Part shown: one piece after another, positions 24,826-33,368 of the stretch
Layout: each line of letters begins with the position of its first letter
Numbering within the stretch: position 1 is the stretch's first letter
Assembly (NCBI RefSeq): GCF_020686945.1
Contig: NZ_JAJEPR010000016.1
Span: forward strand, 1-64,000
Direction: 5' to 3'
DNA length: 64,000 nt
From: Limivivens faecihominis
GTDB lineage: Bacteria; Bacillota; Clostridia; Lachnospirales; Lachnospiraceae
The notes under the pieces: generated by a model
Database searches by the model: none
The model's input: only the letters and a program-made list of their open reading frames with translations
What the model was told of the DNA's origin: nothing
Position numbers and translations under genes: made by a program

Positions 24826-25526
24826 GGATGTTTCACCTCAAATTTGTAGCCGATGCCCCAGACAGTGGAGATGGCCCAGTCCTCGTGGTCTTTGATTTTT
24901 TCACGGAGGCGCTTGATGTGAACGTCCACCGTCCGGGTATCGCCCATGTATTCATAGCCCCAGATGTGATCCAGCAGCTGCTCCCGGGTGAAAACCTGAT
25001 TGGGAGAGGCTGCGAGGAAATAGAGAAGCTCCAGCTCCTTTGGAGGCATATCCACGGTCTTGCCGCGGTAGATTACGGAATAGTTGGTCTGGTTGACGAT
25101 GAGATCCGGGTACTCCACGATCTTTCCTTTCGGTTTGTCCGCGCCGTTTTTGTCCGGCTGGAAACGGCGGAGCACCGCCTTGACCCGGGCTACCAGCTCC
25201 TTGGAATCAAAGGGTTTGATCATATAATCGTCCGCACCCAGCTCCAGTCCCAGGACCTTGTCGAAAATCTCGCCCTTGGCGGAAAGCATGATGATGGGGA
25301 CGTTGGAGCGCTGGCGGATTTCCCGACAGACCTGGTAGCCGTCCATGCCGGGAAGCATCAGGTCGAGAAGGATCAGGTTCGGGGCGAAGGAGTCGAAGCT
25401 CCGAAGAGCCGCCTCGCCGTCGCCAACGATCCGGGTGTCGAAACATTCTTTGGTGAGATATAGGGAGATGAGCTCTGCGATATTGCTGTCATCGTCCACA
25501 ATCATGATTTTCTGTTTTGCTGCCAT
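24822..25526 (-). CDS. OmpR/PhoB-type response regulator
   Basis: The 234-residue protein has a receiver domain (about 1-120; acidic pocket DDD near residue 11, phospho-acceptor D55 in LLDLMLPG, conserved K in MIKPFDS) and a C-terminal winged-helix DNA-binding domain (about 135-232, ending VWGIGYKFE). It is the partner of the kinase that overlaps its 3' end. Targets are not evident. It lies 16 bases downstream of mutS2 on the same strand, so the pair may be co-transcribed with it. Confidence 0.95.
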   Translation of the reverse strand: MAAKQKIMIVDDDSNIAELISLYLTKECFDTRIVGDGEAALRSFDSFAPNLILLDLMLPGMDGYQVCREIRQRSNVPIIMLSAKGEIFDKVLGLELGADDYMIKPFDSKELVARVKAVLRRFQPDKNGADKPKGKIVEYPDLIVNQTNYSVIYRGKTVDMPPKELELLYFLAASPNQVFTREQLLDHIWGYEYMGDTRTVDVHIKRLREKIKDHEDWAISTVWGIGYKFEVKHP

Positions 25527-25542
25527 TTTCCTGCACCTCGCT

Positions 25543-27924
25543 TTACTTCTTGAAGGTTACGATGGTAACGCCTGCGTCTCCCTCGCCAAACTCGCCCAGA
25601 TGGTACTCATCCACGATCTTGCAGCGGCGGAGATAGTTGTGTACGGCTTTCCGGAGGGCACCGGTGCCTTTTCCGTGAACGATCCGCACAGAGGGAAGGT
25701 GGGCAATGTAGGCGTCGTCCAGATACTTATCCAGCTCGGAAATCGCCTCGTCGGAGGTTTTTCCCAGAAGGTTCAGCTCGATGCCGACGGAAGAAGACTT
25801 TGCCATCTTGATTTTTCCGCTTCCTGTGCGGTTGAAGTTGGAAGCGGTGATCACAGGCTCGTCGATGGGCTCGATATCCCGCAGGTTGACCTGGGAGCGG
25901 AGGATACCCATCTGTACGAAAAGGTTTCCTTTGGCATCCGGCAGGGTGCTGACGGTTCCCTTGAGATTCAGGCTTAAGACCTTCACACTGTCACCCACGC
26001 GGAGCGCTTTGGGATCGACGGCCTTTTTGACTTTGGCCGGGGTCTTTTTCGCCATATTTTTCTCGGCGGCGTTCATTTTTTCACGGAGACGGGTACGCTC
26101 GCGTTCCATATCGCTGATGGAGACGCCGGCGGCCTTGCCGTATTTGTTGAAATTCTTGATTGTCTCGTCTGCGTATTCCTTGGCTTCCCGGAGGATGGTG
26201 TGGGCCTTCTCGTTGGCCTCGGCCAGAATCCGCTCTTTGGCGGAATCGAGGCGCTCCTGTTTCTTCTCCAGCTGAGCCTTGAGTGAAGCGGCCTCTGCCT
26301 TGTAGCGGGCCAGTTCTTCCTGCTCTTTTTCGATGGTGATGCGGCTGTGCTCCAGGTCGCTTAAGAGATCCTCGAAGCTCTCATCCTGCTCGCTGATACG
26401 GCTCCTGGCGTCCTCGATGATGTGTTCCGGAAGGCCGAGCTTGCCGGAAATCGCGAAGGCGTTACTTTTTCCGGGAACGCCGATCAGGAGGCGGTAGGTG
26501 GGACGAAGGGTCTCCACGCTGAACTCGCAGCAGCCGTTTTCCACACCGGGAGTCGTGAGGGCGAAGACCTTCAGCTCGCTGTAATGGGTCGTGGCCATCG
26601 TGCAGGTGCCGCGGCTGTGAAGCTCGTTCAAGATGGCGATGGCGAGGGCTGCTCCCTCTGTCGGGTCCGTACCTGCACCCAGCTCATCGAAGAGCACGAG
26701 GGAACGGTTGGTTGCCTCTTTTAAAATAGAAACCGTATGGGTCATATGGGAAGAGAAGGTACTCAAGGACTGCTCGATGCTCTGCTCGTCTCCGATATCG
26801 GCGAAAACCTCGTCGAAAACGGAAAGCTCCGAGTGGTCGAAGGCCGGAATGTGAAGACCTGCCTGGCCCATCAGGGTGAAAAGGCCGACAGTTTTCAGGG
26901 AAACGGTCTTACCTCCGGTGTTCGGTCCGGTGATGACCAGAAGGCGGAAATCCTTTCCGAGCCAGATATCGATGGGAACCACGCTTTTCTTGTCCAGCAG
27001 GGGATGGCGGCCTTTTTTGATGTTGATGTGGCCTTTTTCATTGAAGATCGGCTCGGTTCCGTTGTAGGATTTGCTGAGCATGGCCCGGGCAAAAATGAAA
27101 TCCAGTTGGGTCAGGATCCGGAAGTTATCGGCGATGTTTTCATTTTCCGCAGCGGCCATATTGCTAAGTTCGGCAAGAACCGCCTCGATGGCTTTCTGCT
27201 CCTGAAGCTCCAGTTCGCGAAGCTCATTATTGAGTTTTACGATGGCCATGGGCTCGATGAAAAGGGTGGAACCTGTGGAAGACTGGTCGTGGATCATGCC
27301 GGGAACCTGTCCCTTGTACTCCGATTTGACAGGAACGCAGTAGCGGCCGTTTCTCATCGTGATTACGGCGTCTTGAAGGTAAGTTCTGGAAGAGCCGTTC
27401 ACCAGGGAAGCCAGCTGGGTGTGAACCCGGTCGTTGGTCTGGCGGATGGAGCGGCGGATCTTGGCGAGAGCCGGGCTTGCGTCGTCGGCGATCTCATCCT
27501 CGGAAAGGATACAGCGGTAGATCTCGTTGTAGAGGTTCGCAAGGGGCTGGAGGCCGTCAAACATATCGTCCAGGGAGTCTTTTTCCCGGTCGGAATTTTC
27601 CAGCCGGCCAAAGGATTTTACCCGGGAGGTAGTCTCGAGAAGCTTGGCGATCCGAAGGAGTTCCAGGGCGCTTAGGGAACCGCCGATCTCCAGGCGTTTC
27701 AGGGAACCGCGGACGTCCTGAACGCCGGAAAAGGAGATGCTTCCTCTCTGATAAATCCGGCTTAAGGCGTCAGAGGTCTGCTTCTGGGCAGCCTCGATCT
27801 CGGCAAGGTTGGAAGAGGGCTTTAAGTTCCGGCAGAGCTCTTTTCCGATGGAAGAACCTGCCAGCTCCGTGAGCCGTTCGATGATTTTTGTATATTCCAG
27901 TGTGCGTAATGCTTTTTCGTTCAT
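25543..27924 (-). CDS. mutS2: MutS2 ATPase/nuclease (ribosome and recombination factor)
   Basis: The 793-residue protein has the MutS2 core without a mismatch-recognition domain, Walker A GPNTGGKT (333-340), DELGAGTDPTEG (Walker B), a long coiled coil (about 515-630), and a C-terminal Smr domain (about 720-793, with HGKGTGALR). MutS2 suppresses recombination in some bacteria and splits stalled, collided ribosomes in Bacillus subtilis. The usual LDLR motif at the start of the Smr domain reads LNLL here, so nuclease activity may be changed. The start at 27924 follows CGGAG. It is the first gene of a probable operon with the two-component system. Confidence 0.93.
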   Translation of the reverse strand: MNEKALRTLEYTKIIERLTELAGSSIGKELCRNLKPSSNLAEIEAAQKQTSDALSRIYQRGSISFSGVQDVRGSLKRLEIGGSLSALELLRIAKLLETTSRVKSFGRLENSDREKDSLDDMFDGLQPLANLYNEIYRCILSEDEIADDASPALAKIRRSIRQTNDRVHTQLASLVNGSSRTYLQDAVITMRNGRYCVPVKSEYKGQVPGMIHDQSSTGSTLFIEPMAIVKLNNELRELELQEQKAIEAVLAELSNMAAAENENIADNFRILTQLDFIFARAMLSKSYNGTEPIFNEKGHINIKKGRHPLLDKKSVVPIDIWLGKDFRLLVITGPNTGGKTVSLKTVGLFTLMGQAGLHIPAFDHSELSVFDEVFADIGDEQSIEQSLSTFSSHMTHTVSILKEATNRSLVLFDELGAGTDPTEGAALAIAILNELHSRGTCTMATTHYSELKVFALTTPGVENGCCEFSVETLRPTYRLLIGVPGKSNAFAISGKLGLPEHIIEDARSRISEQDESFEDLLSDLEHSRITIEKEQEELARYKAEAASLKAQLEKKQERLDSAKERILAEANEKAHTILREAKEYADETIKNFNKYGKAAGVSISDMERERTRLREKMNAAEKNMAKKTPAKVKKAVDPKALRVGDSVKVLSLNLKGTVSTLPDAKGNLFVQMGILRSQVNLRDIEPIDEPVITASNFNRTGSGKIKMAKSSSVGIELNLLGKTSDEAISELDKYLDDAYIAHLPSVRIVHGKGTGALRKAVHNYLRRCKIVDEYHLGEFGEGDAGVTIVTFKK

Positions 27925-28016
27925 GATAAATCTCCGTTCTTAAAGATACAGCGATCCAGGATTCGCTGCAGGCACGCCCGGAACAGTGGGCGGGGTGCGT
28001 TATTCTTTGCCCCTCC

Positions 28017-28044
28017 ATTCTATCCTATATTCCACGGATTGCAA
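28017..28044 (-). promoter_or_regulatory. promoter of mutS2
   Basis: Minus-strand TTGCAA (28044-28039), a 16-bp spacer and TAGAAT (28022-28017), about 93 bases upstream of the start codon. Confidence 0.5.
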
Positions 28045-28127
28045 AGAAGAAATTCATAAAATGTTCATATCTTTCTGATAAACTATTTTCCAAAACTGCG
28101 CTAACTTTTGACGAAGGAGTTGTAAGG

Positions 28128-29360
28128 ATGTCAGAAGACGAAAAGAAAAAAGATTCTTTTATTCAGGAACAGATCAGAAAAAAGCCTTTTTACCGGAGAA
28201 AAAGTTTCCGGCGGACGGTGCGCGGCGTGGCGGTCACCGTGATTTTCGGCGTTTCCGCCGGCGGAACTTTTGCGTTTCTTCAGCCTTTTGCATTGCATTA
28301 TATGAAGGAAAAGGATAAAATGGTCGTTGTGGGCGGCGAGACAGAGAGCGAAACCGCCGCGACGGAGCGGGAAACGGCAGCGCCTCTTGAGGAGGCGGCG
28401 GCCCAGAAACCGGATCTGAATGATTATGAGCAATTTTATACGGAGATGGCGGAGATCGCCGACGAGACGAAGCGCTCCATCGTCACTGTCACCGGCGTCA
28501 CCAGCGAGCTGGATCTTTTTAACGATGTCAGCGAGAGCCACAGCAGCACGGCGGGCGTTATCATCAGCAAGACGGAAGGGACGCTTCTGATTCTCACGGA
28601 GAAAAATACCATTTCCGACGCGGACAGCATCAAAGTGACTTTTGAGGACGGCTCTATTGCGGACGGCTGGCTCCAGGCTTCAGATGAGATCTCGGATCTG
28701 GCTGTGGTAAAGGTTTTTTCGAGAGAGCTTGGCGAGACGACGGCGGCCTATGTGGAGGCGGCGGAGTTTGCGGATTCCGGCGAGACGAAGATCGGCGATC
28801 CCATCATTGCCCTGAGCGCGGGATATGTCTCCTTTGGCATGGTGACGGCCCAGCCCTATCTCTATCTCTGCGACGGCAGCTATCAGCGGATCAATACGGA
28901 TATCATCGGAAAAAACGAGAACGGCGGTATCCTCATGAACCTTGACGGACAGGTCGTGGGCATTCTGGGACCGGATACAAAAAATGCCGATTCTTCCACC
29001 TTAAATGGCGTGGGAATCTCCGAGATCGGCGGTCTGGTCAATGCGCTGGCGAGCCGGACGAGCCTGCCTTATTTTGGCATCCTCGGGAAAGACGTGACGG
29101 ATGCGCTCTCGAAGGAGCTAAATATGCCGAAGGGCGTCATCGTCATGCAGGTGGAGGAAGGTTCCCCTGCCATGGAAAACGGCATTCAGGCCACCGATGT
29201 GATTACGTCCCTTGACGGCAGCGAGGTGGAATCCATGCAGGACTATATGGCCATCCTACGGGACAGGAAGCCGGGAGACACCATTTCCGTGAGCCTTTGG
29301 CGGAAAGGGAAGAGCGAGTACAAAGAGACAAAGGTAAATATTACACTGGCAAAACGTTGA
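28128..29360 (+). CDS. HtrA-like membrane protein, probable pseudoprotease, with PDZ domain
   Basis: The 410-residue protein has a basic cytoplasmic head, one membrane span (about 32-55), an acidic linker, a trypsin-like domain of HtrA type (about 110-310) and a C-terminal PDZ domain (about 310-405, with GVIVMQVEEGSPAMENGIQ). The catalytic aspartate is kept (D190 in SDLAVVKV). The position of the catalytic His is N160 (TEKNT instead of TNNHV) and that of the Ser is N265 (NENGGIL instead of GNSGGPL). Proteolysis is therefore unlikely; binding of unfolded or C-terminal peptides is more plausible. The start follows AAGGAG... at 28113-28126. The next gene, yhaM, starts 23 bases after the stop. 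Confidence 0.85.
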   Translation: MSEDEKKKDSFIQEQIRKKPFYRRKSFRRTVRGVAVTVIFGVSAGGTFAFLQPFALHYMKEKDKMVVVGGETESETAATERETAAPLEEAAAQKPDLNDYEQFYTEMAEIADETKRSIVTVTGVTSELDLFNDVSESHSSTAGVIISKTEGTLLILTEKNTISDADSIKVTFEDGSIADGWLQASDEISDLAVVKVFSRELGETTAAYVEAAEFADSGETKIGDPIIALSAGYVSFGMVTAQPYLYLCDGSYQRINTDIIGKNENGGILMNLDGQVVGILGPDTKNADSSTLNGVGISEIGGLVNALASRTSLPYFGILGKDVTDALSKELNMPKGVIVMQVEEGSPAMENGIQATDVITSLDGSEVESMQDYMAILRDRKPGDTISVSLWRKGKSEYKETKVNITLAKR

Positions 29361-29383
29361 ATATAGAAAGACGAGGAAAAAGA

Positions 29384-30331
29384 ATGAAGTATATTGAAAC
29401 ATTGAGGGAAGGCGAGAAGCTGGGAGATATTTATCTCTGCAAATCCAGACAGTCAGCCCTGACCAAGAGCGGAAAATCCTACGAAAACGTGATCCTGCAG
29501 GATAAGACGGGCACGCTGGACGCCAAGATCTGGGATCCGGGTTCACCGGGAATCGGCGATTTTGACGCTCTGGACTATGTCTATGTGGTGGGCGATGTGA
29601 CGAGCTTCCAGGGTTCCCTGCAGCTTTCCATCAAACGCGCCACCCGGGCGGAGGAGGGAGAGTACGATCCGGCGGATTATCTTCCCATGAGCCGCAAGGA
29701 CATCGACGAGATGTACGAAGAGCTCCTGAAATATATGAGAAAAGTCAAAAATCCGTACCTTCTGAAGCTGGCGGAGAGCTTTTTCGTGGAAAATGAGGCC
29801 TTCATCCGTCTTTTCAAAAAACATTCCGCGGCAAAAAGCGTTCACCACGGCTTTGTAGGCGGCCTTCTGGAGCACACCTTAAGCGTGGTAAAACTCTGCG
29901 ATTTCTATGCGGACCAATATGATTTCCTGAATAGAGACCTCCTCATCACGGCGGCCATGTTTCATGACATTGGAAAAACCAAGGAACTTTCCGCCTTTCC
30001 GGCCAACGATTACACCGACGACGGCCAGCTTCTGGGCCATATCGTGATCGGTGTGGAGCTTGTGGGCCTGGGGATTCGTCGGATTCCGGATTTCCCGAAA
30101 CGTCTGGCCAGCGAGCTCAAGCACTGCATCGTGGCTCATCACGGCGAGCTGGAATACGGTTCCCCGAAGAAACCGGCTCTCGCAGAGGCAGCAGCCCTGA
30201 ATTTTGCGGACAACACGGACGCGCGGATGGAGACCTTCCGCGAGATTCTGACGGGCTCCGCTACTACCGACGAGTGGCTGGGCTATAACCGCTTTGTAGA
30301 CTCCAACGTGAGGAGGACCACAGAATTTTGA
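29384..30331 (+). CDS. yhaM: 3'-5' exoribonuclease YhaM family
   Basis: The 315-residue protein has an N-terminal OB-fold nucleic-acid-binding domain (about 1-110) and an HD phosphohydrolase domain (about 150-290) with HHGFVGGLLEHTLS and MFHDIGKTKEL. Bacillus YhaM, nearly the same length, trims RNA and single-stranded DNA 3' ends with metal ions. The ATG at 29384 follows GAGGAAAAAG; the longer frame from 29297 runs through the upstream gene's end and is rejected. The stop overlaps the RlmD start. Confidence 0.92.
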   Translation: MKYIETLREGEKLGDIYLCKSRQSALTKSGKSYENVILQDKTGTLDAKIWDPGSPGIGDFDALDYVYVVGDVTSFQGSLQLSIKRATRAEEGEYDPADYLPMSRKDIDEMYEELLKYMRKVKNPYLLKLAESFFVENEAFIRLFKKHSAAKSVHHGFVGGLLEHTLSVVKLCDFYADQYDFLNRDLLITAAMFHDIGKTKELSAFPANDYTDDGQLLGHIVIGVELVGLGIRRIPDFPKRLASELKHCIVAHHGELEYGSPKKPALAEAAALNFADNTDARMETFREILTGSATTDEWLGYNRFVDSNVRRTTEF

Positions 30332-31686
30332 AAAAAGATGATCTGATCGAAGTTACCATAGAAGATCTCAGCGAAGAAGGCACCGGCATCGGAAAATTTG
30401 AAGGAATGACCTTCTTTATCAAGGACGCGGTCATCGGCGACCGGGTTCGGGCCAAGATCATGAAACTGAAAAAGACCTACGGTTTCGCCCGTCTCATGGA
30501 GGTGTTGACCCCCTCCCCTGACCGGGTGGAGCCCCTCTGCCCGGTGGCCCGCCAGTGCGGCGGCTGCCAGATCCAGGCCATGAGCTACGAGGCCCAGCTG
30601 GCCTTCAAGACCAGAAAAGTCGAGAGCAACCTCAAACGGATCGGCAAATTTGAGGAGATCCCCATGGAGTCCATCATCGGCATGGAGGATCCTTTTCATT
30701 ATCGGAACAAGGCCCAGTTCCCCTTTGGAAAAAACCGGGACGGGAAAATCATCACCGGCTTTTACGCCGGTCGGACCCACAGCATCATCGAGAATACGAG
30801 CTGCCATCTGGGAAAAGAAGTCAACGAGGAGATTCTGGAAAAAATCCTTGCCTGGATGAACGCTTTCCATGTGGAACCCTACAATGAAGCCACCGGAAAA
30901 GGCCTCATGCGCCACAGCCTGATCCGCTGCGGTTTCCGTACCGGGGAGATCATGGTCTGTCTCGTCATCAACGGCCGGAAAATCCCGGGAGAGGAGGCTC
31001 TTGTGGATTCTCTGAAAATCATTCCGGGCATGACCAGCATTTCCCTCAATGTAAATAAGGAAAAGACAAACGTGATCCTCGGAAGAGAAGTCATCAATCT
31101 CTGGGGCCGCCCCTACATCGAGGACTATATCGGAGAGGTCAAATACCAGATCTCCCCGTTATCCTTTTTCCAGGTGAACCCGGTCCAGACCGAGCGTCTT
31201 TACGGAAAAGCCCTGGAATACGCCGGCCTTACCGGCGAGGAGACGGTCTGGGACCTCTACTGCGGTATCGGCACGATCTCCCTCTTCCTGGCCCGGAAAG
31301 CCAGAAAAGTCTACGGCGTGGAGATCATCCCCGACGCCATCGAAGACGCCCGTCGAAATGCCTCCTTAAACGGCTTTACCAACACCGAGTTCTACGTCGG
31401 CAAAGCCGAAGAAGTCCTCCCTGAAAAATACGAAAAAGAAGGCGTCCGCGCCGATGTCATCGTCGTCGACCCACCCCGCAAAGGCTGCGACGAAACCCTC
31501 CTCTCTACCATGGTCAAAATGCAGCCTGAGAGGATTGTTTACGTCAGCTGCGACAGCGCGACGCTGGCGAGGGATCTGAGGTATTTGTGCGATAACGGGT
31601 ATGAACTCAAGAGAGTCTGCCCAGCGGATATGTTTCCGCAGACGGTGCATGTGGAGACTTGTGTTTTATTGTCCAAACCAGGATAA
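30328..31686 (+). CDS. rlmD: 23S rRNA (uracil-C5)-methyltransferase, RlmD/RumA family
   Basis: The 452-residue protein has an N-terminal TRAM RNA-binding domain (about 1-60), an iron-sulfur cysteine cluster (CPVARQCGGCQIQ) and an S-adenosylmethionine methyltransferase domain with DLYCGIGTISL, VDPPRKGC and the catalytic YVSCD. It methylates uridine C5 in 23S rRNA or, in related enzymes, tRNA U54; the exact site is uncertain. The start is a TTG at 30328 overlapping the yhaM stop, with AGGAGG 11 bases upstream. Its last 180 bases change codon usage from GC-ending to mixed codons, near the border with the AT-rich island. Confidence 0.9.
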   Translation: MKKDDLIEVTIEDLSEEGTGIGKFEGMTFFIKDAVIGDRVRAKIMKLKKTYGFARLMEVLTPSPDRVEPLCPVARQCGGCQIQAMSYEAQLAFKTRKVESNLKRIGKFEEIPMESIIGMEDPFHYRNKAQFPFGKNRDGKIITGFYAGRTHSIIENTSCHLGKEVNEEILEKILAWMNAFHVEPYNEATGKGLMRHSLIRCGFRTGEIMVCLVINGRKIPGEEALVDSLKIIPGMTSISLNVNKEKTNVILGREVINLWGRPYIEDYIGEVKYQISPLSFFQVNPVQTERLYGKALEYAGLTGEETVWDLYCGIGTISLFLARKARKVYGVEIIPDAIEDARRNASLNGFTNTEFYVGKAEEVLPEKYEKEGVRADVIVVDPPRKGCDETLLSTMVKMQPERIVYVSCDSATLARDLRYLCDNGYELKRVCPADMFPQTVHVETCVLLSKPG

Positions 31687-31767
31687 AAGCTGGCTGATTG
31701 GTAAATGGTATTCGTAATATTGCAGAAGAGATTGTGTTAAAAGAATTGGTGTATATCTAAAGCGTGG

Positions 31768-31789
31768 AAAGCTCCTTCGGGAGTTTTTT
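31768..31789 (+). terminator. terminator of the yhaM-rlmD operon
   Basis: AAAGCTCC-TTCG-GGAGTTTT hairpin with a six-T run. Confidence 0.85.
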
Positions 31790-31836
31790 GCTGTTTATAA
31801 GATAAATTCTGTCGGAGATTTATTATAAAACGTTAC

Positions 31837-31865
31837 TTTACAAGAAGAATAAAAAAGCATATAAT
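31837..31865 (+). promoter_or_regulatory. promoter of the ROK regulator gene
   Basis: TTTACA (31837-31842), a 17-bp spacer and a perfect TATAAT (31860-31865). An ATAAAACGT motif (31825-31833), similar to the repeats at 33314-33346, lies just upstream of the -35. Confidence 0.75.
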
Positions 31866-31952
31866 TCTTTTATAATATATTTAATAAAAGAGGGTAAGAA
31901 AACGGAAAATAAAGATAAAAAAAATATAACAAGAAAAAAAATAATTAATTAT

Positions 31953-33005
31953 GTGCTAAACAATCATGTTACATCCAAGGCGGGAATCGCAAAAGAGTTA
32001 AACTTGAGTATGCCGACTGTGTTAGCAAATGTGAATGACTTGTTAGAAAAAAGGGTGTTGAAAGAAACTGGGGAATATGCTTCAACCGGTGGAAGGAAGG
32101 CAAAAAGTATAGGGATTAATAAGTCATACTGTCATGCAATGGGAATTTTGATTACAGCGAATCATATAGAAATGGTATTAGTAAATTTTGGAGATGAGAT
32201 TATAAAAAAAGATCGCATCCGTTTAAAATTTACGGCTGAATTATCTTATTGTACAGAGGTGGCACAAAAGGTCAAAACTTTTCTTGAAGGCGAAGTAGCG
32301 AAGGACACGCTGCTTGGGATTGGAGTGGCGATTCCAGGAATTATTGATCAGAAAGAACGGATTGTTTTAAAATCCCATGCTTTAGGTATAGAGAATTATA
32401 GTCTGCGCTTTTTAGAGCAGGCGCTGGAAATTCCAGTATATTTTGAAAACGATGCTAATGCTGCAATGCTTGCAGAAAAAAAGCAAAAGTATCCAAATGC
32501 GATATATCTGTCTTTGAACCACACCTTAGGAGGTGCATTCTGCATAGATGGAAAGCTGTTTCGAGGGCAAAACCAGAAAGCAGGGGAGTTTGGTCACATG
32601 ATACTCGTTCCCGGTGGAAGAAAGTGTTATTGTGGTAAATCAGGATGTGCAGATGCATATTGTGCTGCAAGTGTACTGACACAAGATAACAGGCAGTCAC
32701 TGGATGCATTTATGGAAAAAATTGAAAGTGGTAATGAAAAAATTTTGCAGACATGGAATGAGTATCTGGATCATCTTGCTGTTTTGATATCAAATCTGCG
32801 GATGGCATATGATATGGATATCATACTAGGAGGTGATGTGGGAGGTGTATTGTCAGATTATATGATATCACTGGGAGAAAAAGTGATGGCATATAATGGC
32901 TTTGAGCACGATGTTTCATACTTGAAAAATTGTTCGTATAAGAAAGAAGCGTCAGCTGTTGGAGCCGCGAAATACTTTTTTACAAAACATATAGTAGAAT
33001 TGTAG
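31953..33005 (+). CDS. ROK family transcriptional regulator
   Basis: The 350-residue protein has an N-terminal winged helix (KAGIAKELNLSMPTVLANVN) and a ROK domain with the ATP-binding-fold motif GIGVAIPGIID, a glycine-rich phosphate loop and the zinc motif CYCGKSGCADAY. ROK regulators repress sugar genes until a sugar or sugar phosphate binds. The GTG at 31953 is the first standard start, but the frame stays open upstream and the missing first helix (sequence like RKKIINYVLNN) lies there, after a GAGGG site at 31890-31894. The codon at proper spacing (31902) is ACG, so the true start is uncertain. The gene is AT-rich compared with its left neighbours and precedes the dehydrogenase operon it probably controls. 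Confidence 0.85.
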   Translation: MLNNHVTSKAGIAKELNLSMPTVLANVNDLLEKRVLKETGEYASTGGRKAKSIGINKSYCHAMGILITANHIEMVLVNFGDEIIKKDRIRLKFTAELSYCTEVAQKVKTFLEGEVAKDTLLGIGVAIPGIIDQKERIVLKSHALGIENYSLRFLEQALEIPVYFENDANAAMLAEKKQKYPNAIYLSLNHTLGGAFCIDGKLFRGQNQKAGEFGHMILVPGGRKCYCGKSGCADAYCAASVLTQDNRQSLDAFMEKIESGNEKILQTWNEYLDHLAVLISNLRMAYDMDIILGGDVGGVLSDYMISLGEKVMAYNGFEHDVSYLKNCSYKKEASAVGAAKYFFTKHIVEL

Positions 33006-33008
33006 TAA

Positions 33009-33105
33009 CTGTTCACAGGTAGGAATTTTCTGAACTGAAAATTCCGTACGGTACAGCTCCCACTGACAGATTGCAAAGCGAATGCGGACGTTCGGCTTGA
33101 TATGT
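33009..33105. repeat. structured intergenic element, GTAACTGTTC/CTCCCACTGA type
   Basis: It starts GTAACTGTTCAC just after the ROK stop, then has hairpin GGAATTTTC-TGAACT-GAAAATTCC and an AGCTCCCACTGACAGAT segment followed by GCAAAGCGAATGCGGACG. The last part matches the element at 36354-36515; the first part matches an end of the element at 47035-47156. Confidence 0.6.
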
Positions 33106-33150
33106 GTGAAAAACGAGAAGTTGTGTAAAATTAAAAAAAGATATTATAGT

Positions 33151-33198
33151 AAAAAACGGAAAGAAAACTGTAACTACGGTTTTCTTTCCGTTTTTTTT
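33151..33198 (+). terminator. terminator after the ROK gene
   Basis: A 20-bp-class stem (33151-33172 with 33175-33196, allowing one wobble) runs into eight T's. A-run on the other side makes it potentially bidirectional. Confidence 0.9.
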
Positions 33199-33272
33199 GC
33201 GTGTTAATTGTGAAAAATATACAAAAAATATGTTTTGAAATTATGAAATATATAAAAATATGAAAAAACATA

Positions 33273-33300
33273 TTGACAAATTGTGTTTGTATGGTAATAA
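33273..33300 (+). promoter_or_regulatory. promoter of the polyol dehydrogenase operon
   Basis: A perfect TTGACA (33273-33278), then TAATAA at 33295-33300 after 16 bp (an overlapping TATAAT at 33301 is too far). The start region is followed directly by three direct repeats. Confidence 0.6.
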
Positions 33301-33313
33301 TATAATTGCTTTA

Positions 33314-33346
33314 ATAAAACATTTTATAAAACATAAAATAAAACAA
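33314..33346 (+). promoter_or_regulatory. three ATAAAACA direct repeats, candidate ROK operator
   Basis: ATAAAACAT (33314), ATAAAACAT (33326) and ATAAAACAA (33338) begin exactly 12 bp apart, between the promoter and the ribosome binding site. A related ATAAAACGT precedes the ROK promoter. The placement suits repression of the dehydrogenase operon and of the regulator itself. Confidence 0.5.
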
Positions 33347-33368
33347 CATAGAAAAGGAGGAAACAATT

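Noticed and set aside
26737..27675. 312-codon plus-strand frame opposite mutS2
   Set aside because: It lies within the MutS2 ATPase domain, with no domain of its own.
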